Source: Hyphomonadaceae bacterium (GTDB lineage: Bacteria; Pseudomonadota; Alphaproteobacteria; Rhizobiales; Hyphomicrobiaceae). Taken from it: a stretch of DNA of 64,000 nt. Location of the stretch: positions 103,254 through 167,253 of the forward strand of contig JAIEQJ010000050.1 in NCBI GenBank assembly GCA_019747815.1. Direction: 5' to 3'. The position numbers were made by a program, and so were the translations under genes. The notes below the pieces were generated by a model. The model did not search any database, was not told where the DNA came from, and saw only the letters and a program-made list of their open reading frames with translations. This document shows positions 45,151 through 53,362 of the stretch, in pieces (the first letter of the stretch is position 1; the number at the start of each line of letters is the position of its first letter).

Positions 45151-45657
45151 GGATAGGCCGGACCGCTTCCTTGGGCCCGTCGCAGCTCATTGAAATCGAG
45201 CCGAGTGCGCCCTGAGGTCTCGTGTCGAAGGCGGGGTCCTGAAATTCCCTCCGTTTCCTCCCTTTTCCTCGCGCGTCCTGCGTTTTCCCGGCTTTCCCAA
45301 TTGAGTGGCGGGGCAGATGTCATGATCCTCCTCAGGAGAGAGACTGCTGTCCATGACGGTGGATAATGGCTGTGCTGCACGCTGGCCGTTCGCTCCATCC
45401 GCGCGCCAGATAAGTTTGGGATAGAAAGGATGCAGAAAGCGAAAGGAGTCGGCGCTTTTGACGGTCGGGGGAGCGCTCGACCAACCAATGCTCAGCAGCC
45501 GCTGGAGATACACCCGAACGGCGCTGAGGCACCCCCTCTCAATCAGGCATCCGACAGGCCGCTTAGCGCGCGCGGTCTGAGACAACATGGGGAACCAGAA
45601 CGATTGCTGGCCCAGCCAACCCGATTGGCGAGCACAATCGATGCGCCGCTTGGGGAT
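45107..45657. other. intergenic before the AlpA-type gene
   Basis: About 550 bases between the tRNA remnant and the chosen start of the AlpA-type gene. An upstream extension of that gene (from 45430) is open but low in conserved character. An antisense frame of 271 codons here is not credible. Nothing else is recognised. Confidence 0.3.
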
Positions 45658-45927
45658 ATGGATTCCAGACCAGATTTTCTCAAGCGCGCTGTTCGCCGCC
45701 GTCAGCTCAGGCAGATGGTGCCGCTGGCTGACACGACCATCTATGAAATGGAGCAACGAGGTGAGTTCCCTCGTCGGTTTTATCTGACACCACGATGCGT
45801 GGCGTGGGACGCCGCAGAGATCGAAGCCTGGCTTGAAGAGCGGCAACGCACCTCCTCCGCACATCTGAGCAAGCGGGTGCCCTCGCCTGACGTCCGAAAA
45901 CGCACGAGCCGGCCAGTCAGGCGGTAG
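45658..45927 (+). CDS. AlpA-family phage/island regulator
   Basis: 89-residue protein with an AlpA/MerR-like winged helix: MVPLADTTIYEMEQRGEFPR then RFYLTPRCVAWDAAEIEAWLEER, the classical pattern of island excisionase-regulators next to P4-type integrases. The ATG at 45658 gives a protein of normal length; a longer frame from 45430 would add 76 residues without similarity. It converges on the integrase gene and overlaps its end by 11 bases. It is likely to control excision or integrase expression. Confidence 0.8.
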   Translation: MDSRPDFLKRAVRRRQLRQMVPLADTTIYEMEQRGEFPRRFYLTPRCVAWDAAEIEAWLEERQRTSSAHLSKRVPSPDVRKRTSRPVRR

Positions 45928-47179
45928 GCTCCGCCGCCATCCATTGCATGGAGGAGGGAAGGAGCGTTGGCGCATGTTTGCGCCGCTCAACCCAGGCATC
46001 AATCATATCGGCCCATTCCTGCAGCATGTGACGACGCTGTTGCTCGTACTCCGCCTTGTTATAGACCCCTCGCGAAGACCGGCCCTCCTCGTGCGCGAGA
46101 CACTTCTCAACCCAATCCCGATTGAAACCGAGCTCGTTCAACAGGGTGGAGCCGGTGCGCCGCAGATCGTGAACCGTAAATGGTCCGAGCGGCAAGTTCT
46201 GCTTTGCAGCTCGCTCGACCACTGCGACCGTGATGCGGTTGAACGTCGCTCGCGACATCGGCGCGTCTGCGTCATAGCGCGATGGGAGCAGGTATCGCGA
46301 ATTCCCCGCGCATGTCCTTAGAGCAATCAGGATGTCGAGTGACTGCCGCGACAAGTAGACGTTGTGCGTTTTGCCACGCTTCATGCGCTCCTTTGGAATG
46401 CTCCAAACTGCATTCTCGAAATCGACTTCGTCCCATACTGCATCGAGCAGCTCGCTCTTGCGCACCATGGTGAGCAGGATCAACCGCAGGCCCAATCGGA
46501 TGGTTGGCAGCGTCGGAACATGCTCCAGCTGATGAAGCATGATGCGGATCTCGCCTGGCGATAGTGCCCGATCCTTAGGTGCAAAGGTGGCAATGGAGGC
46601 CGGTCCTACGTCGTTAGCCGGGTTGCTGACCCTCTCGCCATGCAAGATTGCGAAGGCGTAGATCTGCTTGACGATATCGCGCACGTGAATGGCCGTCGCC
46701 GGCGCCCCTCGGTCTTTCACTTTGCCGCACAGAGCGCGCAGATCGTCCGGCGTGATCTCGGTCAGCAGCCGATTGTTCCAGACAGGAAGGATGTCACGAT
46801 CGAAAATTGCTTTCCGCATGGCGCGGGTGCTCTCCGCCATGCGCGCTTCTTTGAACCAGCGCTTGCCCACCGCCCCGAAGTGTTGCGCAACTGAAAGGCG
46901 TCTCTTCTTGCGCTGCTTCTCCTGCGCTGGCGACTGGCCCTCAGCCACCAGCTTCCGTGCTGCCCCGCACAATTCGCGCGCCGCGCCAAGCGAGAGGCCG
47001 CCAGTCCCGTAGCGCCCGATGGTCAACGTCTCTCTGCGGCCGTTGAGACGGTAGTCGTAACGGAAGGTGATCTGGCCGGAAGGGGCAACGGCCACGTACA
47101 TACCGTCACGGTCCGCGACCTTGTACACTTTATTTTTTGATTTCAGGCTCCTAAGAGACACATCGGTCAGCATCGTCAC
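45917..47179 (-). CDS. P4-type tyrosine integrase
   Basis: 420-residue site-specific recombinase with the arm-binding N-terminal domain (LTDVSLRSLKSKNKVYKVAD), a core-binding domain and a C-terminal catalytic domain. The catalytic set is visible: R240 (TMVRKSELL), H337-x-x-R340 (VHDLRRTG), H363 (CLAHEEG) and the nucleophile Y373 (GVYNKAEY). It appears intact. Upstream (47221-47471) lie clustered repeats of two kinds suited to arm binding, and then the right breakpoint of the split ATP-grasp gene. It is the obvious candidate for the enzyme that recombined 41.4 and 47.5 kb. Confidence 0.95.
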   Translation of the reverse strand: MTMLTDVSLRSLKSKNKVYKVADRDGMYVAVAPSGQITFRYDYRLNGRRETLTIGRYGTGGLSLGAARELCGAARKLVAEGQSPAQEKQRKKRRLSVAQHFGAVGKRWFKEARMAESTRAMRKAIFDRDILPVWNNRLLTEITPDDLRALCGKVKDRGAPATAIHVRDIVKQIYAFAILHGERVSNPANDVGPASIATFAPKDRALSPGEIRIMLHQLEHVPTLPTIRLGLRLILLTMVRKSELLDAVWDEVDFENAVWSIPKERMKRGKTHNVYLSRQSLDILIALRTCAGNSRYLLPSRYDADAPMSRATFNRITVAVVERAAKQNLPLGPFTVHDLRRTGSTLLNELGFNRDWVEKCLAHEEGRSSRGVYNKAEYEQQRRHMLQEWADMIDAWVERRKHAPTLLPSSMQWMAAEPTA

Positions 47180-47220
47180 GGCCTTTCGGGGCCCAAATTC
47201 AGGCTCTCGACCCCCAATTT

Positions 47221-47471
47221 TACCGTCAGAAAAAGTACCGTCAACCTTGGATTATTATGGTCCCATATCAAATGCTTAGTGCAAAAAACGGCCTTGAGCT
47301 GGAGGAATTCGGCCTGACGGTATCGACAAAATGACCGAACTTGCAGATGGCGCATACCGTCAGATCTACCGTCAGATTGTTTCGCTAGACCGCGATAGCT
47401 CGCGATAGACGCGGAATTGAAATTCTCAGTATATCAATATGTTGAGCCCTGCGAGCGATAGTAGGCGATAG
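47221..47471. repeat. integrase arm-type repeats
   Basis: Five copies of TACCGTCA: 47221-47228, 47236-47243, 47315-47322 (inverted), 47355-47362 and 47367-47374. Four copies of GCGATAG in two pairs: 47392/47402 and 47455/47465, each pair 10 bases apart and the pairs 63 bases apart, so on one DNA face. Both motifs recur near 41298-41351 beside the left breakpoint. Confidence 0.65.
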
Positions 47472-47490
47472 TCTGCGAAAGACGCTAAAT

Positions 47491-47682
47491 CATTCCCAGG
47501 AGCTTGTGCCCCCAGGAGAGCGGATGGTCATGGTGGATGCGGCAACAGAGCCCCGCAAGACCGACGTTCGCCTCTTCACCTATGATGGGCACGTTCTGTT
47601 GGCAGCGGCGCGCCTATACCAGGGACAGACCACCAACTTCAGGACGCCGGGCGGCGGATTCGCGCCGGTCTTCTTTTTCTGA
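47491..47682 (+). pseudogene. displaced C-terminal end of the ATP-grasp gene
   Basis: The frame reads HSQELVPPGERMVMVDAATE, then PRKTDVRLFTYDGHVLLAAA and RLYQGQTTNFRTPGGGFAPV before the stop. This is the missing end of the protein encoded at 41402-42499 on the other strand, which stops after NYVAHS: the His-Ser pair is shared by both pieces. ATG codons at 47524 and 47530 with a GGAGAG sequence upstream could allow a 52-residue peptide to be made, but it is best read as a gene fragment. The His-Ser codons at 47491-47496 mark the break. Confidence 0.75.
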
Positions 47683-48023
47683 CGTCTAGCTCTCAGTTAC
47701 AATCGCCACTCGGAGCTGTCAGCCAGCTTTGAGGAACGGGCTGGCCCGATTTCAAGGAAGGCCCTCCTCTCCTCTCGTCCGGTGATCGTCCTCATTTCGC
47801 TGTTAGGCAGGCGAGCCTGCGGGTCGCTGTGATCTTCCTGGTCAGCCCGGAGCCAAGCACGCGCCGGCGCCCATCTTCCGGTCAGGCCCAAGCGCCGCCC
47901 GGAGACATTCTCACGGTAGTCGGATGCGCAATATTTATTAGATGCATTTGTGCACACGCATGCATATGATGCCGCATTGGACAAATGTTGCGCGCGAATG
48001 GTGTGCAAATCGGAGAACTCAAG
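47683..48023. other. intergenic, promoter region of the second arsR-like gene
   Basis: About 340 bases without a credible gene. Near the end, ATGCAT hexamers at 47942-47947 and 47960-47965 flank a GTGCAC palindrome, upstream of the regulator at 48024; this could be its operator. The remainder shows nothing I can identify. Confidence 0.35.
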
Positions 48024-48392
48024 ATGAAGGTGTCACGACAGGAGGCCGCTCGGCGGTGCGTCGCGGTTTTTGACACGGGGTTCTTCAAGGCGCTGTGTGA
48101 GCCGGCGCGCATCGCGGTGTTACGCGAGCTTATCCTGCTGGGCCGTGGCGATATCGCCGCAATCGCCGCCCGTCTGCCTCAGGACCGCTCGGGTGTTGCG
48201 CGGCATCTGCAGCAGCTGGCCGCATCGCAAATCGTCACAGCCAAGAAGGAGGGCCGGCACGTTTTCTATCAGATCGACGCTGCGGCAGTTGCGGAACGCC
48301 TCGAAGGTATTCTCGCGATAACACGTCTGCTCGCCTCGGCAATGAGCCCAGGCGCCGATGGTCGCCTGAGGCTGAAATCCCATGCCCGGTGA
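48024..48392 (+). CDS. ArsR-family winged-helix regulator
   Basis: 122-residue regulator starting MKVSRQEAARRCVAVFDTGF. The winged helix is FFKALCEPARIAVLRELILL followed by LPQDRSGVARHLQQLAASQI. Single cysteines at positions 12 and about 25 do not form a clear ArsR metal site, so the signal may not be a metal. It overlaps the DUF2306-like gene by 11 bases. The two genes seem to have been placed where the 5' part of the cusB adaptor gene used to be. Confidence 0.85.
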   Translation: MKVSRQEAARRCVAVFDTGFFKALCEPARIAVLRELILLGRGDIAAIAARLPQDRSGVARHLQQLAASQIVTAKKEGRHVFYQIDAAAVAERLEGILAITRLLASAMSPGADGRLRLKSHAR

Positions 48393-48918
48393 CACAACCA
48401 TCGTGTTCGGCGTTCCGGTGCCCTCCGTTGACCCAGTCTTCCTGGCGGTGGTGCGTTTTCATATTATTGTAGGTATCGCCTGCGTCGCGGCTGGCATTGC
48501 TGCCATGCTTAGCCACAAGCGCCGAGGCCGTCATTCGACGTTCGGAACGATCTACTTTTGGTGCCTGGCAATGGTTGTCACTTCGGCGACGGGCCTGGCC
48601 GTGGTGCGCTGGGCGGAGAACAATCATCTGTTCTTCCTCGGCGCGCTGTCCATGATCGCCGCGACCGTGGCGCGGACAGCACTACGGGAGCGTTGGCGCA
48701 ATTGGGTCAGGTTTCACATCAGCGGCATGGGCCTGTCATACATCCTGATGCTGACCGCATTCTATGTCGACAACGGCAAGAACTTGTCGCTGTGGCGGGA
48801 GCTTCCTCAGTGGGCGTTCTGGGTGTTGCCAGCGGCGATCGGGCTGCCCGTGCTGCTGTACGCCTTTTTGCGCCATCCGCTGTCTTCAACGCAAGGCGCC
48901 GGCAACCTGCGCCGGTAA
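48382..48918 (+). CDS. DUF2306-like membrane protein
   Basis: 178-residue protein with about five membrane segments. It resembles DUF2306 proteins: an FHIIVGIACVAAGIAAMLSH start with His, RRGRHSTFGTIYFWCLAMVV in the first loop, and conserved His in RFHISGMGLSYILML that could bind a heme or metal. It is translated together with the ArsR-like regulator, so it may be that regulator's target. Function unknown. Its stop codon is in the same frame as the cusB remnant that follows. Confidence 0.75.
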   Translation: MPGDTTIVFGVPVPSVDPVFLAVVRFHIIVGIACVAAGIAAMLSHKRRGRHSTFGTIYFWCLAMVVTSATGLAVVRWAENNHLFFLGALSMIAATVARTALRERWRNWVRFHISGMGLSYILMLTAFYVDNGKNLSLWRELPQWAFWVLPAAIGLPVLLYAFLRHPLSSTQGAGNLRR

Positions 48919-49197
48919 CGCGGAGCCAAGCGCGTCGAGAATGGGGCATGCCGGGACCTTGCCGCCGTCGACAGCGGGAATCGGCAGGTGGTGATCGTTG
49001 CCAAAGGCGAGGGTCGGTTTCAGCCGCGGGCCGTTAAACTGGGAATGCGCGGCGGCGACCAGGTGGAGATCCTCGAGGGGGTGGCCGAGGGGGAAGACGT
49101 GGTCACATCGGCCAACTTCCTGATCGATGCCGAGAGCAATCTCAAGGCGGCTCTGCAGTCCTTCACCCAGCCTGCTGCCGCGGAGAGCAAACCATGA
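48919..49197 (+). pseudogene. C-terminal remnant of a CusB/CzcB-type RND adaptor
   Basis: About 92 codons open from the preceding stop. They read VDSGNRQVVIVAKGEGRFQP and then LGMRGGDQVEILEGVAEGED, the last beta-domain of a periplasmic adaptor for a heavy-metal RND pump. A complete adaptor has about 400-500 residues, with signal peptide, hairpin and lipoyl domains, all absent here. A GTG at 48988 could start a 69-residue peptide. The remnant overlaps the cusA-like start by 4 bases, the coupling expected of an original cusBA operon. Confidence 0.8.
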
Positions 49198-52100
49198 TCT
49201 CCGCGCTGATCCGGTGGTCGGCCCGGAACCTGTTCCTAATCTTGATCGGTACGGTCTTGGCGACCGGGGCAGGCATCTATGCGGTGCGCCACGTGCCGCT
49301 CGATGCGTTGCCCGATCTCTCCGACACGCAGGTGATCATTTACACCGAGTACTCCGGCCAGGCGCCGCAGGTGATCGAGGACCAGGTTACCTATCCGCTG
49401 TCGACCTCGATGCTCTCGGTGCCGCGTTCGAAGGTTGTGCGTGGTTTCTCATTTTTCGGCGTGTCCTTCGTCTACGTCATCTTTGAGGACGGCACCGACA
49501 TCTACTGGGCGCGCAGCCGCGTGCTCGAATATCTGTCTTCGGCGGCACGCACCTTGCCAGCCGGGGTAACGCCGACGTTGGGGCCGGATGCGACCGGTGT
49601 CGGCTGGGTCTACCAATACGCTGTCATGGCAAAGAATCGCACGCTCGCCGAAACCCGCGCGACGCAGGATTGGCAGGTGCGCTTTGCGGTCGCCAAGGCG
49701 GAAGGCGTGGCAGAGGTTGCGAGTGTCGGCGGCTTTGTGCGGCAGTATTCCGTCATCGTCGACCCGCGCCGTTTGAAAGGCTTTGACCTGACATTGTCGA
49801 AGCTGCGTGAGGCAATCCGCATGTCCAACATGGACGTGGGCGGGCGCGTGATCGAGCTTGCGGAAACGGAATTCATGGTGCGCGGGCGCGGCTATCTGCG
49901 CGGCGTTCAGGACCTCGAGCAGATCGTCGTCAAGTCGGAAGGCGGCGCGCCCGTGCTGTTGCGCGACGTTGCGCGCGTAGAGCTTGCGCCCGACGAGCGG
50001 CGAGGCGTGACCGAGCTCAATGGTGAGGGCGAGATGGCCTCCGGCATTGCCGTGCAGCGTTACGGCCAGAATGCCCTGTCGGTGATCGAAAACGTCAAGG
50101 CGCGCCTTGCCGACATCAAGGCGAGCCTACCTGCCGGAACGGAGATCGTCCCCGTCTACGATCGCTCCGACCTCATCCATCGCGCCATTGCCACCCTCAA
50201 GACGACGCTGATCGAGGAAAGCATCATTGTCGCGCTGGTGTGCATGATCTTCCTGCTGCACGTGCGCAGCGCTCTTGTCGCGATCATTACTTTGCCGCTC
50301 GGCGTGCTCATCGCCTACATCTGCATGCATGTACTCGGCCTGTCGTCCAACATCATGAGCCTCGGCGGCATTGCCATTGCCATCGGCGCGATGGTCGATG
50401 CAGCTATCGTCATGATCGAGAATGCCCATAAGCATCTCGAGCGGGCCCCAGCCGACAAGCCGCGCAGCGAGATCTTAATCGAGGCCGCCACCGAGGTCGG
50501 ACCGGCGCTGTTCTTCTCCCTCCTCATCATCACGGTCTCTTTCCTGCCGATCTTCACGCTCGAGGCGCAGGAGGGCAGGCTCTTCAAGCCGCTGGCTTTT
50601 ACGAAGACGTTTGCGATGGCCGCCGCAGCGATGCTCTCCATCACGCTCGTGCCTGCCCTGATGATCCTGTTCGTGCGCGGCCGTATCATCCCCGAGCGCC
50701 GCAATCCCGTGAACCGGTTCCTGATCTGGATCTATCGTCCGGTCATCCGCGTGGTGCTGAAAGCCAAGACGTTGACCATCGCCATAGCTTTGGCGCTGCT
50801 CGCGGCAACCGGCTTTCCGGCGACCCGCATCGGCGCCGAGTTCATGCCAAACCTGAATGAAGGCACGCTGTTCTACATGCCGACCACATTGCCGGGGATT
50901 TCGATCACCAAGGCCACCGAGCTGCTGCAGATCATGAACCGGATTCTGAAAAGCTTCCCGGAGGTGCTGTCGGTCTTCGGCAAGGTCGGGCGCGCCGGTA
51001 CGGCCACCGATCCCGCACCGACAGAGATGTTCGAGACGATCATCAACCTGAAAGATCCGAGCGAGTGGCGGGGGGGTATGACGCTCGATAAGCTCATCCA
51101 AGAGATGGACCGGGCTCTGCAGTTTCCTGGCGTGTCGAACGCGTGGACCATGCCGATCAAGGCCCGCATCGACATGCTGGCAACGGGTATTCGCACACCG
51201 CTGGGCATCAAAGTCATTGGGCAGGATCTGAAGGTCATCGAGCAGCTCGCCCGTGAAATCGAGGGAGCGATCAAGGGCGTGCCCGGCACGGCCAGCGCCT
51301 ATGCCGAGCGCATCATTGCCGGCTACTACCTGGAAATCGAGCCGGACCGGACCCAGCTCGCCCGTTATGGTCTGATGGTCGGCGACGTGCAGCAGGTGAT
51401 TGCCACCGCTCTGGGCGCCGAGACTGTGACCACCACGGTCGAAGGCCGTGAACGGTATGCCGTCACCTTGCGCTATCCCCGCGATGTTCGCTCCGATCCG
51501 CAGGCAATCGCCCGCGAGACGCTGGTCCCCCTTGCCAACGGCTCATCCATCCCGTTGGGCCAGGTTGCCAACGTGAAGCTCACGCAGGGACCCGCCTCGA
51601 TCCGTACCGAGAACGCGCAGCTGGCGGCTTATATCTATATCGACGTGCGTGACCGCGATCTCGGCGGATACGTGGCCGACGCGCGCAAGGCGGTGGCCGC
51701 GAAAGTGACCTTCCCACCAGGCTATTATCCGATCTGGAGTGGTCAGTACGAATACTATGAGCGCGCCAAGCAGCGCCTCATGATCGTGGTCCCCCTGACG
51801 CTCATCATTATCGTCCTGCTTCTCTATCTCAATTTCCGACGCGTTGCCGAAACGCTGATCGTCATGCTGTCGCTGCCGTTCGCGTTGATCGGCGGGCTTT
51901 GGATGATGTGGTGGCTCGGCTTCAACATGTCCGTCGCCGTGGCTGTGGGGTTCATCGCCCTCGCCGGTGTCGCGGCGGAAACCGGTGTGGTCATGCTGAT
52001 CTATCTCGACCACGCGCTCAATGAACACAGAGCGCATGCCGAACGAGAAGGACGCGCCTTTTCCCGAGACGATCTGAACGCGGCAATCATGGAGGGCGCA

Positions 52101-52355
52101 GTCGAACGCGTGCGCCCCAAGATGATGACCGTGTGCGCCATCGTCGCCGGTCTGCTGCCAATTCTCTGGAGCACTGGAACAGGCTCCGAAGTGATGCAGC
52201 GCATCGCGGTACCGATGATCGGCGGCATGCTGTCCTCCACGGTTCTGACCTTGGTCGTCATTCCCGCCATCTACGCGGTCGTCAAAGGCTGGGGATTGGA
52301 TCGCGGCAGTCCGACCGCACAACCAGCGATATCGGCTGCGATGCAAGAGGCATGA
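49194..52355 (+). CDS. cusA: CusA-like heavy-metal RND efflux pump
   Basis: 1053-residue inner-membrane proton-driven pump of the HME-RND family with twelve membrane helices and two large periplasmic loops. CusA features are VVRGFSFFGVSFVYVIFEDG near residue 85 and IKARIDMLATGIRTPLGIKV near 660, in which the Met corresponds to the silver/copper-relay Met of CusA. The protein looks intact. The adaptor upstream is only a remnant and no CusC-type outer-membrane channel is present, so the pump must borrow partners or act alone. A 35-residue Met-rich peptide gene follows 3 bases later. Confidence 0.93.
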   Translation: MISALIRWSARNLFLILIGTVLATGAGIYAVRHVPLDALPDLSDTQVIIYTEYSGQAPQVIEDQVTYPLSTSMLSVPRSKVVRGFSFFGVSFVYVIFEDGTDIYWARSRVLEYLSSAARTLPAGVTPTLGPDATGVGWVYQYAVMAKNRTLAETRATQDWQVRFAVAKAEGVAEVASVGGFVRQYSVIVDPRRLKGFDLTLSKLREAIRMSNMDVGGRVIELAETEFMVRGRGYLRGVQDLEQIVVKSEGGAPVLLRDVARVELAPDERRGVTELNGEGEMASGIAVQRYGQNALSVIENVKARLADIKASLPAGTEIVPVYDRSDLIHRAIATLKTTLIEESIIVALVCMIFLLHVRSALVAIITLPLGVLIAYICMHVLGLSSNIMSLGGIAIAIGAMVDAAIVMIENAHKHLERAPADKPRSEILIEAATEVGPALFFSLLIITVSFLPIFTLEAQEGRLFKPLAFTKTFAMAAAAMLSITLVPALMILFVRGRIIPERRNPVNRFLIWIYRPVIRVVLKAKTLTIAIALALLAATGFPATRIGAEFMPNLNEGTLFYMPTTLPGISITKATELLQIMNRILKSFPEVLSVFGKVGRAGTATDPAPTEMFETIINLKDPSEWRGGMTLDKLIQEMDRALQFPGVSNAWTMPIKARIDMLATGIRTPLGIKVIGQDLKVIEQLAREIEGAIKGVPGTASAYAERIIAGYYLEIEPDRTQLARYGLMVGDVQQVIATALGAETVTTTVEGRERYAVTLRYPRDVRSDPQAIARETLVPLANGSSIPLGQVANVKLTQGPASIRTENAQLAAYIYIDVRDRDLGGYVADARKAVAAKVTFPPGYYPIWSGQYEYYERAKQRLMIVVPLTLIIIVLLLYLNFRRVAETLIVMLSLPFALIGGLWMMWWLGFNMSVAVAVGFIALAGVAAETGVVMLIYLDHALNEHRAHAEREGRAFSRDDLNAAIMEGAVERVRPKMMTVCAIVAGLLPILWSTGTGSEVMQRIAVPMIGGMLSSTVLTLVVIPAIYAVVKGWGLDRGSPTAQPAISAAMQEA

Positions 52356-52358
52356 CCC

Positions 52359-52466
52359 ATGATGCACGATGGCATGATGTGGGGCATGATGCTCGGTGGG
52401 CTGGTCGCCGTCGTCATTGCAGTGCTCATTATCGCAGCATTGATCAAGTATCTGTTTTTCCGCTGA
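52359..52466 (+). CDS. 35-residue Met-rich membrane peptide
   Basis: Tiny open frame starting 3 bases after the cusA-like stop. The protein has an N-terminal Met/His cluster (MMHDGMMWGMMLGG, six Met among the first eleven residues) followed by one membrane helix (VAVVIAVLIIAALIKYLFF). This layout suggests a small accessory subunit of the metal pump, with the Met cluster at the membrane surface able to bind Cu(I) or Ag(I). It was found by reading past the end of cusA; it is shorter than usual gene-calling limits. Confidence 0.65.
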   Translation: MMHDGMMWGMMLGGLVAVVIAVLIIAALIKYLFFR

Positions 52467-52638
52467 GGGCAGCCTTCACGCTCACAGCGGCCGGGCGCCC
52501 TTTACCTCGGACGCTGGGATGTTGCCCGACTCGAGATAGCGCGCGACTGGTCGTCCGTCGGCACCGTCTCACCACCTGCAAGGGACGGTCGCTCCGGTTA
52601 TTCAATTTCTCCCCGTCAACTGGCTCCGAGCGCCCCAC

Positions 52639-53355
52639 TCACAGCTTGCCCATCCGGCCTAACAGCATTGCGACCCCGAGCCCAAGCACACCGAGTGCAC
52701 CGACCATCTCGAGCGTCCAGCCCGCACTTGATCGGATGCGGTTGCTGCGAGCCAACAAGGATGCCAATCGCTCCCTAGCAAGCACCGCCGACACCGCGAA
52801 GCTTGCCAGCGTCACGATCACCCCGAGCATCATGCCGAGAACGGCAGCTAAGCCAATGGCGAGCTTTCCTCGCGCCAGCGCGTAGGTGAGGATGAACGTA
52901 GTCAACGGACAGGGCACCAGCCCTGTCGCGACGGCTAACGCCCAGCCATCTCGTATCTCCCCGTGTGGACGTGGTCGGAGCAGTCGGGCAACGAGAAAGA
53001 TGCCGATCGCGGTAATCAGCATTGCGCTCGCCAGCTCAAACGCGGGAGCGCGTCCACCAGCCGCCAGGGAGCGGCTGATCACCGCCACACCGGCCAACAC
53101 AAGGACGACGGCGGTACCGATGTGCGTCAAAGCCAGGAGCGTGCCGGTTGTCAGGCCTTGATGCCAACGCGCCTCGCGCCCGAGGTGGTAGGACACGAGC
53201 ACAGTCTTGCCGTGACCGGGCATAAGCGCGTGCACAATTCCGAACAGGAATGCGAGGGACATCAGCGCCGGCAAGCCGGTCATGTCGGTGGCTGACCGCA
53301 TGCTCTCCGCCATCCCGGCGTAAAGCCATCTCTGGATCGCGATCAACCAATCCAT
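52639..53355 (-). CDS. NicO/RcnA-like nickel-cobalt permease
   Basis: 238-residue membrane protein with about six helices. The helix 1-2 signature GIVHALMPGHGKTVLVSYHLG carries the His residues typical of NicO/RcnA exporters. A second conserved segment is ATGLVPCPLTTFILTYALARG. Unlike RcnA it lacks a long His-rich loop. The ATG at 53355 lies 7 bases after the end of the CDF gene, showing an operon with dmeF. It probably exports Ni or Co, or moves them for a partner; the direction is inferred from family. Confidence 0.85.
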   Translation of the reverse strand: MDWLIAIQRWLYAGMAESMRSATDMTGLPALMSLAFLFGIVHALMPGHGKTVLVSYHLGREARWHQGLTTGTLLALTHIGTAVVLVLAGVAVISRSLAAGGRAPAFELASAMLITAIGIFLVARLLRPRPHGEIRDGWALAVATGLVPCPLTTFILTYALARGKLAIGLAAVLGMMLGVIVTLASFAVSAVLARERLASLLARSNRIRSSAGWTLEMVGALGVLGLGVAMLLGRMGKL

Positions 53356-53362
53356 TGTCGCG

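Noticed and set aside
44909..45190. Minus-strand frame containing WSERRDLNPRPPVPQ
   Set aside because: A common artefact produced by translating the 3' end of a tRNA; it supports the tRNA remnant instead.
45187..46002. 271-codon minus-strand frame
   Set aside because: Covers the AlpA-type gene and flanking sequence in antisense; no recognisable domain or start signal.
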